Assembly: GCF_016905445.1 (NCBI RefSeq)
Contig: NZ_JAFEXF010000020.1
Coordinates: 1-60,724, forward strand
Reading direction: 5' to 3'
DNA length: 60,724 nt
Source of the DNA: Streptomyces sp. G44
Lineage (GTDB): Bacteria > Actinomycetota > Actinomycetes > Streptomycetales > Streptomycetaceae
Shown: positions 51,159 through 59,840 of the stretch, piece after piece
How the letters are laid out: each line of letters opens with the position of its first letter
Numbering within the stretch: position 1 is the first letter of the stretch
Notes under the pieces: model-generated
The model's database searches: none
Told to the model about the DNA's origin: nothing
The model's input: only the letters and a program-made list of their open reading frames with translations
Made by a program: the position numbers and the translations under genes

Positions 51159-51755
51159 GTGTTCCGTAGCCGATCCAAGGAAGAGAAGGCCCCGGCCGCG
51201 CAGGCGCCGGTGACCGACTCCAAGCAGCCCCGTGACCCGCAGGCCCCCAAGGGCCGCCCCACCCCCAAGCGCGCCCTGGCACAGTCGCAGCGCCGCAGCG
51301 TGACCAATACGCCGACCACGCGCAAGGAGGCGGCGAAGCGACAGCGCGACGAGCGCCGCGCGCAGATGGCCAAGCAGCGCGAGGCACTGGCCAGCGGTGA
51401 CGAGCGGTACCTGCCCGCCCGTGACAAGGGTCCGGTGCGCAAGTTCGCGCGCGACTTCGTGGACTCGCGCTTCTGCATCGCCGAGTTCTTCCTGCCGCTC
51501 GCGGTGATCATCCTCGTCCTGAGCATGGTCCGCGTACCGCAGTTGCAGAACATCGCGCTGCTGCTCTGGCTCATCGTGATCGTGCTGATCGTCCTGGACT
51601 CGGTCGCCACCGCGTTCCGCCTGAAGAAGCGCCTGGCCGAGCGCTTCCCGAACGACAACAAGAAGGGCGCTGTCGCCTACGCCCTGATGCGTACGCTCCA
51701 GATGCGCCGGCTGCGGCTGCCGAAGCCGCAGGTCAAGCGCGGAGAGCGGCCCTGA
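51159..51755 (+). CDS. DUF3043 membrane protein
   Basis: This 198-residue protein has a basic, disordered N-terminus (PTPKRALAQSQRRS; EAAKRQRDERRAQMAKQREAL) and two helices in the middle (FFLPLAVIILVLSMVRV; IALLLWLIVIVLIVLDSVA), then a basic tail. It is a conserved actinobacterial family without known function; the highly basic cytoplasmic part could bind RNA, DNA or ribosomes. The GTG start at 51159 is chosen because earlier codons are unlike the family. Confidence 0.87.
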   Translation: MFRSRSKEEKAPAAQAPVTDSKQPRDPQAPKGRPTPKRALAQSQRRSVTNTPTTRKEAAKRQRDERRAQMAKQREALASGDERYLPARDKGPVRKFARDFVDSRFCIAEFFLPLAVIILVLSMVRVPQLQNIALLLWLIVIVLIVLDSVATAFRLKKRLAERFPNDNKKGAVAYALMRTLQMRRLRLPKPQVKRGERP

Positions 51756-52537
51756 GCGGATTCGCCGGCGGGGCCAGGGCCTGGCTGGAGAAGCTGGGCG
51801 GACTGCGCGACGCCGTACGCCAGGAGCTGGTGGCCCGGCAGCTCGACGAGCAGATAGTGGCGCGCTTCCCCGTGGGGCAGCGGCTGCGGGTGCTCGACGT
51901 CGGCATGGGCCAGGGCACCCAGGCGCTGCGGCTGGCCCGCGCCGGGCACAAGGTGACCGGGATCGAACAGGACCCCACGATGATCGCCGCCGCGCGCGCG
52001 GCGCTCGCCGGGGAGCCGGAAGGCATCCAGGGGCGGGTGCGCATCGTCGAGGGCGACGGCCACCAGACCGGGGTGCACTTCACGCCCGGCAGCTTCGACG
52101 TGGTGCTGTGCCACGGCGTACTGATGTACGTGGAGGAGCCGGACGCCCTGCTCGCGGGCCTGGCCCGGATGCTGGCCCCCGGCGGGCTGCTCTCGCTCCT
52201 CGTGCGGAACGCGGACGCGCTGGCCATGCGGCCGGGGCTCGGCGGGGACTGGAGCGGCGCCGTCGCCGCCTTCGACTCCGTCACGTACCGCAACCGCCTG
52301 GGCCTCGACGTGCGGGCCGACCGGCTCGACGCGCTGTCGGCGACGCTGGCGGGGATCGCGGCGCCGCTCCAGGTCTGGTACGGCGTGCGGGTCTTCACCG
52401 ACACCGTCCCCGACGGCACGCCGCTTCCCCCCGAGGGGGAGCTCGAAGCGCTGCTGGCCGCCGAGGAGCGGGCCGGGCGCACCGACCCCTATCGGCGGGT
52501 CGCCGCGCTGCTGCATCTGTGCGGGGTGCGGGACTAG
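51752..52537 (+). CDS. Class I SAM-dependent methyltransferase
   Basis: This protein of up to 261 residues has SAM motif I VLDVGMGQGTQALRL, post-I GIEQDPTM, and VVLCHGVLMYV with acidic and Pro motifs nearby. The coding frame continues upstream of the GTG at 51830 to a CTG at 51752 that overlaps the preceding stop (CTGA) and has GGAGAG six bases before it. The family N-terminus (ARAWLEKLGGL) lies in that extension, so the CTG start is likely. If not, GTG 51830 gives 235 residues. Substrate unknown. Confidence 0.85.
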   Translation: MSGFAGGARAWLEKLGGLRDAVRQELVARQLDEQIVARFPVGQRLRVLDVGMGQGTQALRLARAGHKVTGIEQDPTMIAAARAALAGEPEGIQGRVRIVEGDGHQTGVHFTPGSFDVVLCHGVLMYVEEPDALLAGLARMLAPGGLLSLLVRNADALAMRPGLGGDWSGAVAAFDSVTYRNRLGLDVRADRLDALSATLAGIAAPLQVWYGVRVFTDTVPDGTPLPPEGELEALLAAEERAGRTDPYRRVAALLHLCGVRD

Positions 52538-52615
52538 CGGGACTGGGCCGAAGGGCCCGGAGCTGTTCGCGGGAGTTCCGGCGGCGGTGCCGTCGGCGGG
52601 AGAAGTGAGCGACGC

Positions 52616-53143
52616 ATGGCCATGGTGGGCCTCTTCTGGATCGCCCAGGGCGATGTGTACGTCGGCGCGAAGCCGTCCGGTCTGGCCCCCGGGGTGCGGC
52701 TGACCCCGGAGGGCGTGGTGGCCCTCGGCGACGGGCAGCGCGGCCTGCGGCTGTGGGAGGACGTGCGCTCCCTGTCGGTGACGGACGTCCCGGTGAAGTC
52801 CCTGATGCGCAGGATCGGCGCGGTCAGGAGCCTCGCCGTGGGGACGGTGATGAACCTGGCGGTGCCCATGGTCACCGGCCCGGCGGAGGAGACCCCGCCG
52901 CTGATGACGCTGCGCGTCGGTTCGGCCGGCGGTGACCTCGACCTGTCGGCGTACTCCGCCGCGGCCGTCGGCTACCCCCCGGCCGAGGTCGATCTCTCCC
53001 GCGCCCTTCTGTCGCGCCTCACGGAGGGCGCCGCGACGATGGCCACGACCCTCGCCGCGATGTCGGAGTGGGGCCGCACGTGGGAGGGCGGGACGCCGCG
53101 GGCCGCGGAGCGGGAGAAGCTGCTGCGGGAGTGGGTGAGTTAG
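52616..53143 (+). CDS. Conserved protein of unknown function
   Basis: This 175-residue protein lacks a signal peptide. Its first half is beta-rich and PH-like (GVRLTPEGVVALGDGQRGLRLWEDVRSLSVTDV); the second half is helical (EVDLSRALLSRLTEGAATMATTLAAM). Nothing catalytic is visible. GGAGAAG lies upstream of the ATG. It lies downstream of the methyltransferase and may share its transcript. Confidence 0.82.
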   Translation: MAMVGLFWIAQGDVYVGAKPSGLAPGVRLTPEGVVALGDGQRGLRLWEDVRSLSVTDVPVKSLMRRIGAVRSLAVGTVMNLAVPMVTGPAEETPPLMTLRVGSAGGDLDLSAYSAAAVGYPPAEVDLSRALLSRLTEGAATMATTLAAMSEWGRTWEGGTPRAAEREKLLREWVS

Positions 53144-53171
53144 CGCCCGCTCGGGGCAGAGGCGTCAAGGG

Positions 53172-53203
53172 AGAGGCGGCGGCCGGAACACCGGCCGCCG
53201 CCT
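53172..53203. terminator. Bidirectional terminator
   Basis: Perfect 14-bp arms GAGGCGGCGGCCGG and CCGGCCGCCGCCTC enclose a four-base loop, between the convergent 52616 and 53225 genes. Confidence 0.8.
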
Positions 53204-53224
53204 CCCGCGTGTCCGCCCGCGCCG

Positions 53225-53440
53225 CTACGCCGTGTCCTGCGCGTGCAGGCTCATCGGGCCGTAGATCTTGTCCGTGTCCTCGAAGAGGGTGACCTGATCG
53301 GCGCCGCCCTCGGCCAGTTCCTTCCAGTACTCACCGACCCAGGACTCGGCGTCGCCCTGTGTGGTGAACTCCTCCGGGGTCAGCGCGGGCTGGACCTCCG
53401 TCCCGTCCGCCTTCTCGAACCGCCACGTCCATGCTGCCAT
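53225..53440 (-). CDS. Small conserved protein of unknown function
   Basis: This 71-residue acidic protein is a single compact domain with the pattern MAAWTWRFEKADGTEV...ESWVGEYWKELAEGGADQVTLFED. Aromatic residues are well spaced, as in short beta-alpha proteins. GGGAGG lies six bases before the ATG, strong evidence for translation. The open frame upstream belongs to antisense of the next gene and should not be read through. Function unknown. Confidence 0.83.
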   Translation of the reverse strand: MAAWTWRFEKADGTEVQPALTPEEFTTQGDAESWVGEYWKELAEGGADQVTLFEDTDKIYGPMSLHAQDTA

Positions 53441-53543
53441 CGTCAGCCTCCCGAGGGTCCCGTAGCGGCTTGGGGAGCCGCCTGAATCCGCCTGAAGCCT
53501 AGCCGGGCGCGCGGCGCCGGACCCGACGCGGGAGGATCTTCGT

Positions 53544-54788
53544 GTGGAACTGACTCTGCTCGGCACCGGTGCCCCCGAGGGGCTGCCCCTCCCCGACTGC
53601 CCCTGCGCGGTCTGCGCGACCGCCCTCGGCGAGGCGGCGCGCGCGGCCACCGCGCTCCTCGTGGACGGCGTCCTGCTGCTCGACCTCACGCCCGGCGCGG
53701 CCTTCGCGGCGGCCCGCGCGGGCCACTCGCTCGGCGGTGTGCGCCAGGTCCTGCTCTCCCATCCGCACGACGGGCCCGCCGTGGAGGTCCCGGCCGGTCT
53801 GCCGCAGCCCGGACGCGTCGCCGACGGGCGGGAGCTGGCGACGCTGACCGGCCACCGGGTGCGCGCGGTGGCGCTGGACGCGCCCGGCTCGGGGTACGAG
53901 GTGACGGGGCCGGACGGCGAACGGCTGCTGTACCTGCCGCCGGGCGGCGCCCCCGCGGGGCTCGCCGACGGCAACGGCAACGGCTTCGGACCCGGCCTCG
54001 CGGGGGCGGGCGGTGAGCGGGTCGCGTACGAGATGGTCCTCGCCGATGTCCTCGGACGCCCCGACGGGCTCGCCCGGCTGCGCGCGGCCGGTGCCGTCGG
54101 GCCCACCACCGATGTCATCGCCGTCCACATCGGCCACGGGGCGCCGCCGGGCGGGGAGTTGACCCGCCGGCTCGCGGCGGCGGGCGCGCGGGCCGTGCCG
54201 GACGGGACGACGCTGGTCGTCGGCGCCTACGAGGACGTCCCCGACGTGCCGCGCCGCACCTTCGTCCTCGGCGGCGCCCGCTCGGGCAAGTCGGTGGAGG
54301 CCGAGCGGCGCCTGGAGGCCTTCCCCGAGGTGCTGTACGTCGCGACGGGCGGGACGAGGAACGGCGACGCCGAGTGGGCGGACCGGGTGAGCCTGCACCG
54401 TGAGCGGCGCCCCGGTTCGTGGCGGACCGCGGAGACCTGCGACCTGGTGCCGCTGCTGGCCGACGACGGGCCGCCGCTGCTCATCGACTGCCTGTCGCTG
54501 TGGCTGACCCACGTCATGGACGAGGTGGACGCGTGGGACGACGCCGAGTGGGCGGGCGGCGGTGAGCGGCGGCTGCGGGGGCGGGTCGCCGAGCTCGCGG
54601 ACGCGGTGCGGGCCACGCGGCGCACGGTGGTCGCCGTCTCGAACGAGGTGGGTTCCGGCATCGTCCCCGCGACCGCGTCGGGCCGCCGCTACCGCGACGA
54701 ACTGGGCCGCCTCAACGCGGCGTTCGCCGCCGAGTGCGAGCACGTGCTGCTCGTCGTGGCGGGGCAGGCGCTGCCGCTGCGCGGCTGA
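53544..54788 (+). CDS. cobU: Metallo-beta-lactamase-like-CobU fusion (adenosylcobinamide kinase/guanylyltransferase)
   Basis: This 414-residue protein has two parts. Residues 1-235 resemble an MBL-fold (PhnP/RNase Z-like) domain starting LTLLGTGAPEGLPLPDCPC, but the zinc motif reads SHPHDGP, not HXHXDH. Residues 238-414 are CobU: P-loop GGARSGKS (243-250), GMP-accepting His285 in SLHRERRP, LIDCLSLWLTHV and NEVGSGIVP. CobU phosphorylates adenosylcobinamide and adds GMP in vitamin B12 assembly. The GTG start follows GGGAGG. Confidence 0.9.
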   Translation: MELTLLGTGAPEGLPLPDCPCAVCATALGEAARAATALLVDGVLLLDLTPGAAFAAARAGHSLGGVRQVLLSHPHDGPAVEVPAGLPQPGRVADGRELATLTGHRVRAVALDAPGSGYEVTGPDGERLLYLPPGGAPAGLADGNGNGFGPGLAGAGGERVAYEMVLADVLGRPDGLARLRAAGAVGPTTDVIAVHIGHGAPPGGELTRRLAAAGARAVPDGTTLVVGAYEDVPDVPRRTFVLGGARSGKSVEAERRLEAFPEVLYVATGGTRNGDAEWADRVSLHRERRPGSWRTAETCDLVPLLADDGPPLLIDCLSLWLTHVMDEVDAWDDAEWAGGGERRLRGRVAELADAVRATRRTVVAVSNEVGSGIVPATASGRRYRDELGRLNAAFAAECEHVLLVVAGQALPLRG

Positions 54789-54808
54789 CCCGCCCCCCGC
54801 CCTGCGCG

Positions 54809-55933
54809 TCAGCCGTCCTCGCCCCTGCGTGCGATGACCCGGTAGGTGTTGGAGAAGCCGACGCGGGTGAGCAGCGGGGCCAGGAGCCGGTCGAGGAGCT
54901 GGGCGAGGGTGAGCACCGGCACGGCGGCCCACCACGCGGCGCGGCGGATCGTGAGGCCGGTCCGGGGCGCGGGTCTGGCGCGCCAGGGGACGTCCGCCCG
55001 GGGCAGGCAGCGGTCGAGGAGGAGCGCGAGCGCCCCGCTCAGGTCGGCGGGCACGTGCGCGGCGCGGCGCTCGGTGCCCACGACCGTGAAGCCGAGGTCC
55101 GCCAGCTCCTTCAGGAGGTTGGCGAGCGGCACGAGGTGCAGGTGCCGGGGCTGGGAGTACGACGGCCACCACTTGCCGAGCAGCGCGGCGTAGCGGCAGC
55201 CGGGGTCGGGGGACTCGATCATCAGGTGGCCGCCGGGGCGCAGGACGGTCCGCGCGGCCCGCAGCTCCGCGCGGGGGTCGGGGCTGCGCTCCAGCTGGTG
55301 GAAGAGGCTCAGGGCGTCGTAGCGGCCGGCGAGCCGGTCCGCGAGCCCGGTCAGGGTGCCGCGGTGGCCTTCCTCGATCCGGCCGCGGCGCACGGCGACC
55401 TCGATGCCCTTGCCGGGGTCGAGCCCGTCGAAGGAGGTGTACGGGAGGACCTGCTTGGCCAGGGCGGGGAAGAGCGCCCTGCCGGTGCCGACGTCGAGCC
55501 AGCACTCGGGCTCGTCGTACGCGCGCAGGGCGCGGGCACGGGCGAGGTGGCGCCGGCCGGCGGGTCCGGCGCCGAGGAGTCTGCCGAGCGCCTTGCCGCC
55601 GGGACCGCCGATCCCGCCGAAGCCGCCCAGCCCTCCCAGCCCTCCCAGGCCCCCGAGGCCCTCCCGGTGGCAGAGGTCGCGGTGGTAGAAGGCCCGCCCT
55701 TCGCCGGTGAGGCGGGGGTTCTGGAAGCAGTGGCCGCAGGCGGCGCACCGGTCGAGCCGGAAGGTGCCCGGCTTGTGCTGGACCAGGTCGGTGGTGCGCA
55801 GCCGGAGCCGCAGCCGCCGGGAGCCGCACCAGGGGCAGTCGGGGCGGCGGGGTTCGTGGAAGCGTTCGGTGCCCTGGGCGAGGGCGGCGAGGTAGGCGGA
55901 GCGTCGTTCGGCGACCCGCTGGGCGACGTCCAT
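54809..55933 (-). CDS. Zinc-ribbon class I methyltransferase with Gly-Leu repeat
   Basis: This 374-residue protein has three parts. An N-terminal zinc ribbon uses CPWC (33-36) and CAAC (63-66). A Gly-Leu-rich repeat lies at 92-113. A SAM-binding domain opens with WLDVGTGRALF and includes SPDPRAEL, VLRPGGHLMIESPDPG. The C-terminus has hydrophobic stretches. This N-terminal-finger plus methyltransferase layout recalls sugar or lipid C-methyltransferases. AGGAG precedes the ATG. It is divergent from cobT. Confidence 0.85.
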   Translation of the reverse strand: MDVAQRVAERRSAYLAALAQGTERFHEPRRPDCPWCGSRRLRLRLRTTDLVQHKPGTFRLDRCAACGHCFQNPRLTGEGRAFYHRDLCHREGLGGLGGLGGLGGFGGIGGPGGKALGRLLGAGPAGRRHLARARALRAYDEPECWLDVGTGRALFPALAKQVLPYTSFDGLDPGKGIEVAVRRGRIEEGHRGTLTGLADRLAGRYDALSLFHQLERSPDPRAELRAARTVLRPGGHLMIESPDPGCRYAALLGKWWPSYSQPRHLHLVPLANLLKELADLGFTVVGTERRAAHVPADLSGALALLLDRCLPRADVPWRARPAPRTGLTIRRAAWWAAVPVLTLAQLLDRLLAPLLTRVGFSNTYRVIARRGEDG

Positions 55934-56108
55934 GGTCGTACTCCTGAAGTGGGCGGCTTTGACGGGTTAGGTCCGGCAATGACGTTATGTGCCCAATGGG
56001 GGACATGCCGTAACCGTCGGGGGCTCCCGCCGCGCGCTGCGCGCGTCCCTCGGCGCGACTCCAGGGCGTTCGAACACCGGCACCCGGCCTGCCGGTACTG
56101 TTCGGCGA

Positions 56109-57215
56109 ATGAGCTCGCTGAATCTCGACGACTTCACCGACCTGATCGAGCGGCCCGACGGCGGGGTGCGCCGCGACGCCGAGGAGCGCAGGGAGCGGCA
56201 GACCCTGCCGCCCGGTGCCCTGGGCCGCCTCGACGAACTGGGCGAGTGGCTGTCGGCGGCCCAGTCCTCGGTGCCGGTCCGGCCCCTGGAGCGGCCGCGC
56301 GTGGTGCTGTTCGCGGGGGACCACGGGGTCGCCGGGCTGGGCGTCTCGGCGCGGCCCGCGGGCGGCGCCGCCGCTCTCGTACGCTCCGTGCTCGCCGGTG
56401 AGAGCCCCGTGGCCGTGCTCGCGCGCCGCCTGGACGTGCCCGTACGGGTCGTCGACATGGCGCTCGACTGCGACCCGGCGGAGCTGCCCGCGGAGGTCGC
56501 CGGGCACCGGGTGCGGCGCGGTTCGGGACGCATCGACATCGAGGACGCGCTGAGCGCCGAGGAGGCCGAGCGGGCGGTGCGCGCGGGCATGGCCGTCGCC
56601 GACCAGGAAGCGGACTCCGGCACCGACGTGGTCGTGCTCGGCGACGTGAGCGTCGGCGGTACGACGCCCGCCGCGACGCTGATCGCCGCGCTCTGCGGCA
56701 CCGACGCGTCCGTGGTGACCGGGCGGGGCGGCGAGGCCATCGACGACCTGGCGTGGATGCGCAAGTGCGCGGCGGTGCGGGACGCCCTGCGGCGGGCCCG
56801 GCCCGTCCTCGGCGACCAGCTGGAGCTGCTCGCGACGGTGGGCGGCGCCGACCTGGCCGCGATGACGGGTTTCCTGCTCCAGTGCGCGGTGCGGCGTACG
56901 CCGGTGATCCTCGACGGCGTGGTCGCGTCGGCGGCGGCGCTGGTGGCCCAGCGGGTCGCCTTCCGGGCCCCGGACTGGTGGCTCGCGGGGCACGACAGCG
57001 GTGAGCCCGCGCAGGCCAAGGCGCTGGACCGGATGGCCCTTGAGCCCCTCCTGGCCCATGGCGTGCAGGTCGGCGAAGGCGCCGGGGCCCTGCTGGCCCT
57101 GCCGCTGGTCCGGGCCGCCGCGGCCCTGTCGGCGGAGCTGCCGGAGCGGGCCGCCGCCGAGGAGTCCGAAGCGGAGGCCACGCGGCCGGAGGTGGCGGTT
57201 CCGCCCGCGGAGTAG
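56109..57215 (+). CDS. cobT: Nicotinate-nucleotide-dimethylbenzimidazole phosphoribosyltransferase
   Basis: This 368-residue enzyme makes alpha-ribazole phosphate, the lower-ligand precursor of cobalamin. Family motifs are VVLFAGDHGVAGLGVS, GDVSVGGTTPAATLI, TGRGG, LLATVGGADLAAMTG and LVAQRVAF with GHDSGEPAQAKALD, EGAGALLALPL. The ATG at 56109 is chosen over longer forms, although no ribosome site is obvious. It lies near cobU and cobS, consistent with a B12 lower-pathway group. Confidence 0.93.
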   Translation: MSSLNLDDFTDLIERPDGGVRRDAEERRERQTLPPGALGRLDELGEWLSAAQSSVPVRPLERPRVVLFAGDHGVAGLGVSARPAGGAAALVRSVLAGESPVAVLARRLDVPVRVVDMALDCDPAELPAEVAGHRVRRGSGRIDIEDALSAEEAERAVRAGMAVADQEADSGTDVVVLGDVSVGGTTPAATLIAALCGTDASVVTGRGGEAIDDLAWMRKCAAVRDALRRARPVLGDQLELLATVGGADLAAMTGFLLQCAVRRTPVILDGVVASAAALVAQRVAFRAPDWWLAGHDSGEPAQAKALDRMALEPLLAHGVQVGEGAGALLALPLVRAAAALSAELPERAAAEESEAEATRPEVAVPPAE

Positions 57216-57253
57216 GCGCCAGGCGGCGCGGACGGCCGCGCCGATCTTGCCCA

Positions 57254-57270
57254 TATGATCCCTTTTCATG
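57254..57270 (+). promoter_or_regulatory. Possible leaderless start of the MprF-like gene
   Basis: TATGAT (57254-57259) is a good -10 element eight bases before the ATG at 57268, and the sequence between (CCCTTTTC) has no ribosome site. Transcription would begin at or within a base or two of the start codon. The matching -35 is weak. Confidence 0.4.
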
Positions 57271-59034
57271 GGAGATGAGCAGATCGTCGCCGGGCGACGG
57301 AAACCACGCACCGCCACACAGCGTCGCGCCGCGGGTTTCACCGTCTGGTATCTCCGCGCCGTCACGTTCGTCAACTTCCTCAGCGCGGTCTGGGTCTCCC
57401 TCGGGCAGGACCTGCGGCAGCACAACACGGAGGACTACTTCACCCCGTACCTGCTGACCGCGGGCTTCGCCTCCGGGGCGTTCACGCTGTTCCTGGCGAT
57501 CACCATGCGGCGCCGCAAGCGCGCCGCGTGGATCCTCAACCTCGTGCTCGGCGGGCTCTTCCTGCTGCTCTTCGCCTTCGCCATGTGCTTCCCCGAGGTC
57601 CGGCGGTACGCGCAGAACTGGATCTCCCTCGTCCTGACCGCCGCCTTCGTCGCGGCGCTGGTCGTCGGGCGCCGCGAGTTCTACGCCAAGGGCGACCGGT
57701 CCAACCCGAAGCTGGCGTCGGCGGTCGCGGCCGGCGGGCTCCTCGTGACCTCACTGATCGCCGCGCTGCTCGTCACCGTCACCAACCGCGCCCAGGACGA
57801 CGACCGTTCGACCTTCCTCGACCGGTGGCGCTACGGCACCATGCGCCTGGTCTCGCTGGCCGCCGACGACCGGCGCTTCGAGGGCATCACCACGCCCGGC
57901 TGGGTCAACGTCACCGTCAACGTCCTCAGCGCGCTGCTCCTCTGCGCCGTCCTGTACGCGGCGTTCCGCTCCCGCAGGGCCGTCGATCCGCTCACCGAGG
58001 AGGACGAGGAGCGGCTGCGCGCCCTGCTCGCCCGGCACGGCGACCGTGACTCGCTCGGCTACTTCGCGCTGCGCCGCGAGAAGAGCGTCGTATGGTCGCC
58101 GACCGGCAAGGCGGCGGTCGCGTACCGCGTCGTCGGCGGGGTCTCCCTGGCCTCCGGCGACCCCGTCGGCGACCCGGAGGCCTGGCCGGGGGCGATCGAG
58201 CCGTGGCTCGCCGAGGCCCACGAGCACGGCTGGCTGCCCGCCGTGATGGGCGCGAGCGAGGAGGCGGGCACCATCTACGCCCGGCACGGCCTGGACGCCC
58301 TGGAGCTCGGCGACGAAGCCGTCGTGGAGACGGCGGAGTTCGGCCTGGAGGGGCGGGCCATGCGCACCGTCCGCCAGGCGTACCACCGCGTCAGGCGCGC
58401 CGGGTACACCGTCCGCGTCCGCCGCCACGAGGACATCCCGCCCGACGAGATGGCGGAGCTGCTGCGCCGCGCCGACGACTGGCGCGACGGGGCCACCGAG
58501 CGCGGCTTCTCCATGGCCCTCGGACGGCTCGGCGACCCGGCGGACGGGCGGTGCGTGATGGTGGAGTGCGCGGACGCCGGCGGGGAGCTGCGGGCGGTGC
58601 TCTCCTTCGTGCCGTGGGGGCTGCGCGGGCTCTCCCTGGACCTGATGCGGCGCGACCGCGACTGTGAGAACGGCCTGATGGAGTTCATGGTCATCGAGCT
58701 CCTCCAGCGCGCCCCCGAGATCCAGATCACGCAGGTCTCGCTCAACTTCGCGATGTTCCGTTCGGTCTTCGAACGTGGCTCGCGGCTCGGCGCGGGCCCG
58801 GTCCTTCGCCTGTGGCGGTCGCTGCTCAGCTTCTTCTCCCGGTGGTGGCAGATCGAGTCCCTCTACCGCGCCAACGCCAAGTACCGGCCGATCTGGGAAC
58901 CCCGCTTCCTCCTCTTCGAGAAGAGCGCTCATCTGCCGCGCATCGGCATCGCGGCCGCCCGCGCGGAGGGCTTCCTGGAAGTGCCGGGCCTGCCGAAGCC
59001 GCTGCGCCGCAAACACCTGGAGTCGAGACGATGA
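57268..59034 (+). CDS. MprF-like aminoacyl-phosphatidylglycerol synthase (DUF2156)
   Basis: This 588-residue protein has about six membrane helices in the first 250 residues and a C-terminal GNAT-fold cytoplasmic domain. Motifs there include SVVWSPTGKAAVAYRVVGGVSLASGDPVG, LPAVMGASEEA, and LSLDLMRRDRDCENGLMEFM. Such enzymes move lysine or another amino acid from tRNA to phosphatidylglycerol, lowering membrane charge. The next gene overlaps by four bases (ATGA) and is probably its partner. Confidence 0.9.
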   Translation: MGDEQIVAGRRKPRTATQRRAAGFTVWYLRAVTFVNFLSAVWVSLGQDLRQHNTEDYFTPYLLTAGFASGAFTLFLAITMRRRKRAAWILNLVLGGLFLLLFAFAMCFPEVRRYAQNWISLVLTAAFVAALVVGRREFYAKGDRSNPKLASAVAAGGLLVTSLIAALLVTVTNRAQDDDRSTFLDRWRYGTMRLVSLAADDRRFEGITTPGWVNVTVNVLSALLLCAVLYAAFRSRRAVDPLTEEDEERLRALLARHGDRDSLGYFALRREKSVVWSPTGKAAVAYRVVGGVSLASGDPVGDPEAWPGAIEPWLAEAHEHGWLPAVMGASEEAGTIYARHGLDALELGDEAVVETAEFGLEGRAMRTVRQAYHRVRRAGYTVRVRRHEDIPPDEMAELLRRADDWRDGATERGFSMALGRLGDPADGRCVMVECADAGGELRAVLSFVPWGLRGLSLDLMRRDRDCENGLMEFMVIELLQRAPEIQITQVSLNFAMFRSVFERGSRLGAGPVLRLWRSLLSFFSRWWQIESLYRANAKYRPIWEPRFLLFEKSAHLPRIGIAAARAEGFLEVPGLPKPLRRKHLESRR

Positions 59035-59840
59035 GCACCCTGGCCCGCCGCGCCCGCGCCGAGTGGGGACCGCTGTTCTCCGCGGTGCGCGACGGGTTCG
59101 CCGCCCGCCGATGGCGTGCCGCGCCCATGACGCTCGCGGCGGTCTGCCTCACCGCCGTCCTCCAGTACGCGCAGAACCAGCCCTGGGGCTACCGGTTCGT
59201 CCAGGACATCGGCTCCGTGCGCGCCGAGGACCCCCTGTGGCTCGCGCTGCTGCGCACCCCGCTCTCCCTCTTCGTGCCCGCGCTCGACCTGCCCGTGTGG
59301 GGCGCGCTCGCGCAGATCCTGCTGGTCTTCGGGATCGCCGAGATCTGCCTCGGCTGGTGGCGCACGCTCCTCATCGGGTACGCGGCCACGCTCGCCGGCA
59401 CGCTCTACGCCCGCGTGGGCATCGCACTGGGCCCCGGCAGCCCCCTCGGACTCCCCGCCTCGGACGCGCGGGTCGTCGACACCGGCCCGTCCGCCGCCGT
59501 GGTGGGCCTCGCGGTGTACGTGTGCTGGCGGTACCGGGCGTACGCCACGGGCGCCCTGGTGGCCGCCCTGATGGTCGTCGAGGTCGTCGTCAAGAACAAC
59601 CTCGCGGGCAAGGAGCACCTGGCGGCGATCGCGGCCGTGCTGGTGCTCTGCGCGGTCACCGCCCGGCGTCACCGCGGCGGTGGCAGGCGCTCCGGGTCGT
59701 CCGGTCCGGGCAGCGGCCGCGGGTCGGCCGAGAAGCCGCCGATCCAGTCCTGGAGTCTGCGGCGGGGCGCCGCCCAGCGGCGGTCGTGGTGGAAGGCCCG
59801 CAGGCCCGCACGCGCGCGTGCCGGGTGGCGGTTGCGGTAG
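59031..59840 (+). CDS. Rhomboid-like membrane protein
   Basis: This 269-residue protein has five or six helices. DTGPSAAVVGLAVYV resembles the rhomboid Ser helix (GxSA) and KEHLAAIAAVLVL the His helix, so a rhomboid fold with possible catalytic Ser/His is suggested, though weaker than in the 23091 gene. The ATG overlaps the MprF-like stop. The last 57 residues are Arg/Gly-rich, read antisense to the next gene and look unlike the membrane part; the native end may be shorter. Confidence 0.78.
   Translation: MSTLARRARAEWGPLFSAVRDGFAARRWRAAPMTLAAVCLTAVLQYAQNQPWGYRFVQDIGSVRAEDPLWLALLRTPLSLFVPALDLPVWGALAQILLVFGIAEICLGWWRTLLIGYAATLAGTLYARVGIALGPGSPLGLPASDARVVDTGPSAAVVGLAVYVCWRYRAYATGALVAALMVVEVVVKNNLAGKEHLAAIAAVLVLCAVTARRHRGGGRRSGSSGPGSGRGSAEKPPIQSWSLRRGAAQRRSWWKARRPARARAGWRLR

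Noticed and set aside
53499..57428. A 1309-codon minus-strand frame across cobU, the methyltransferase and cobT
   Set aside because: It crosses several real genes in both orientations and has no domain structure apart from the true 71-residue gene region nearby; it is compositional.
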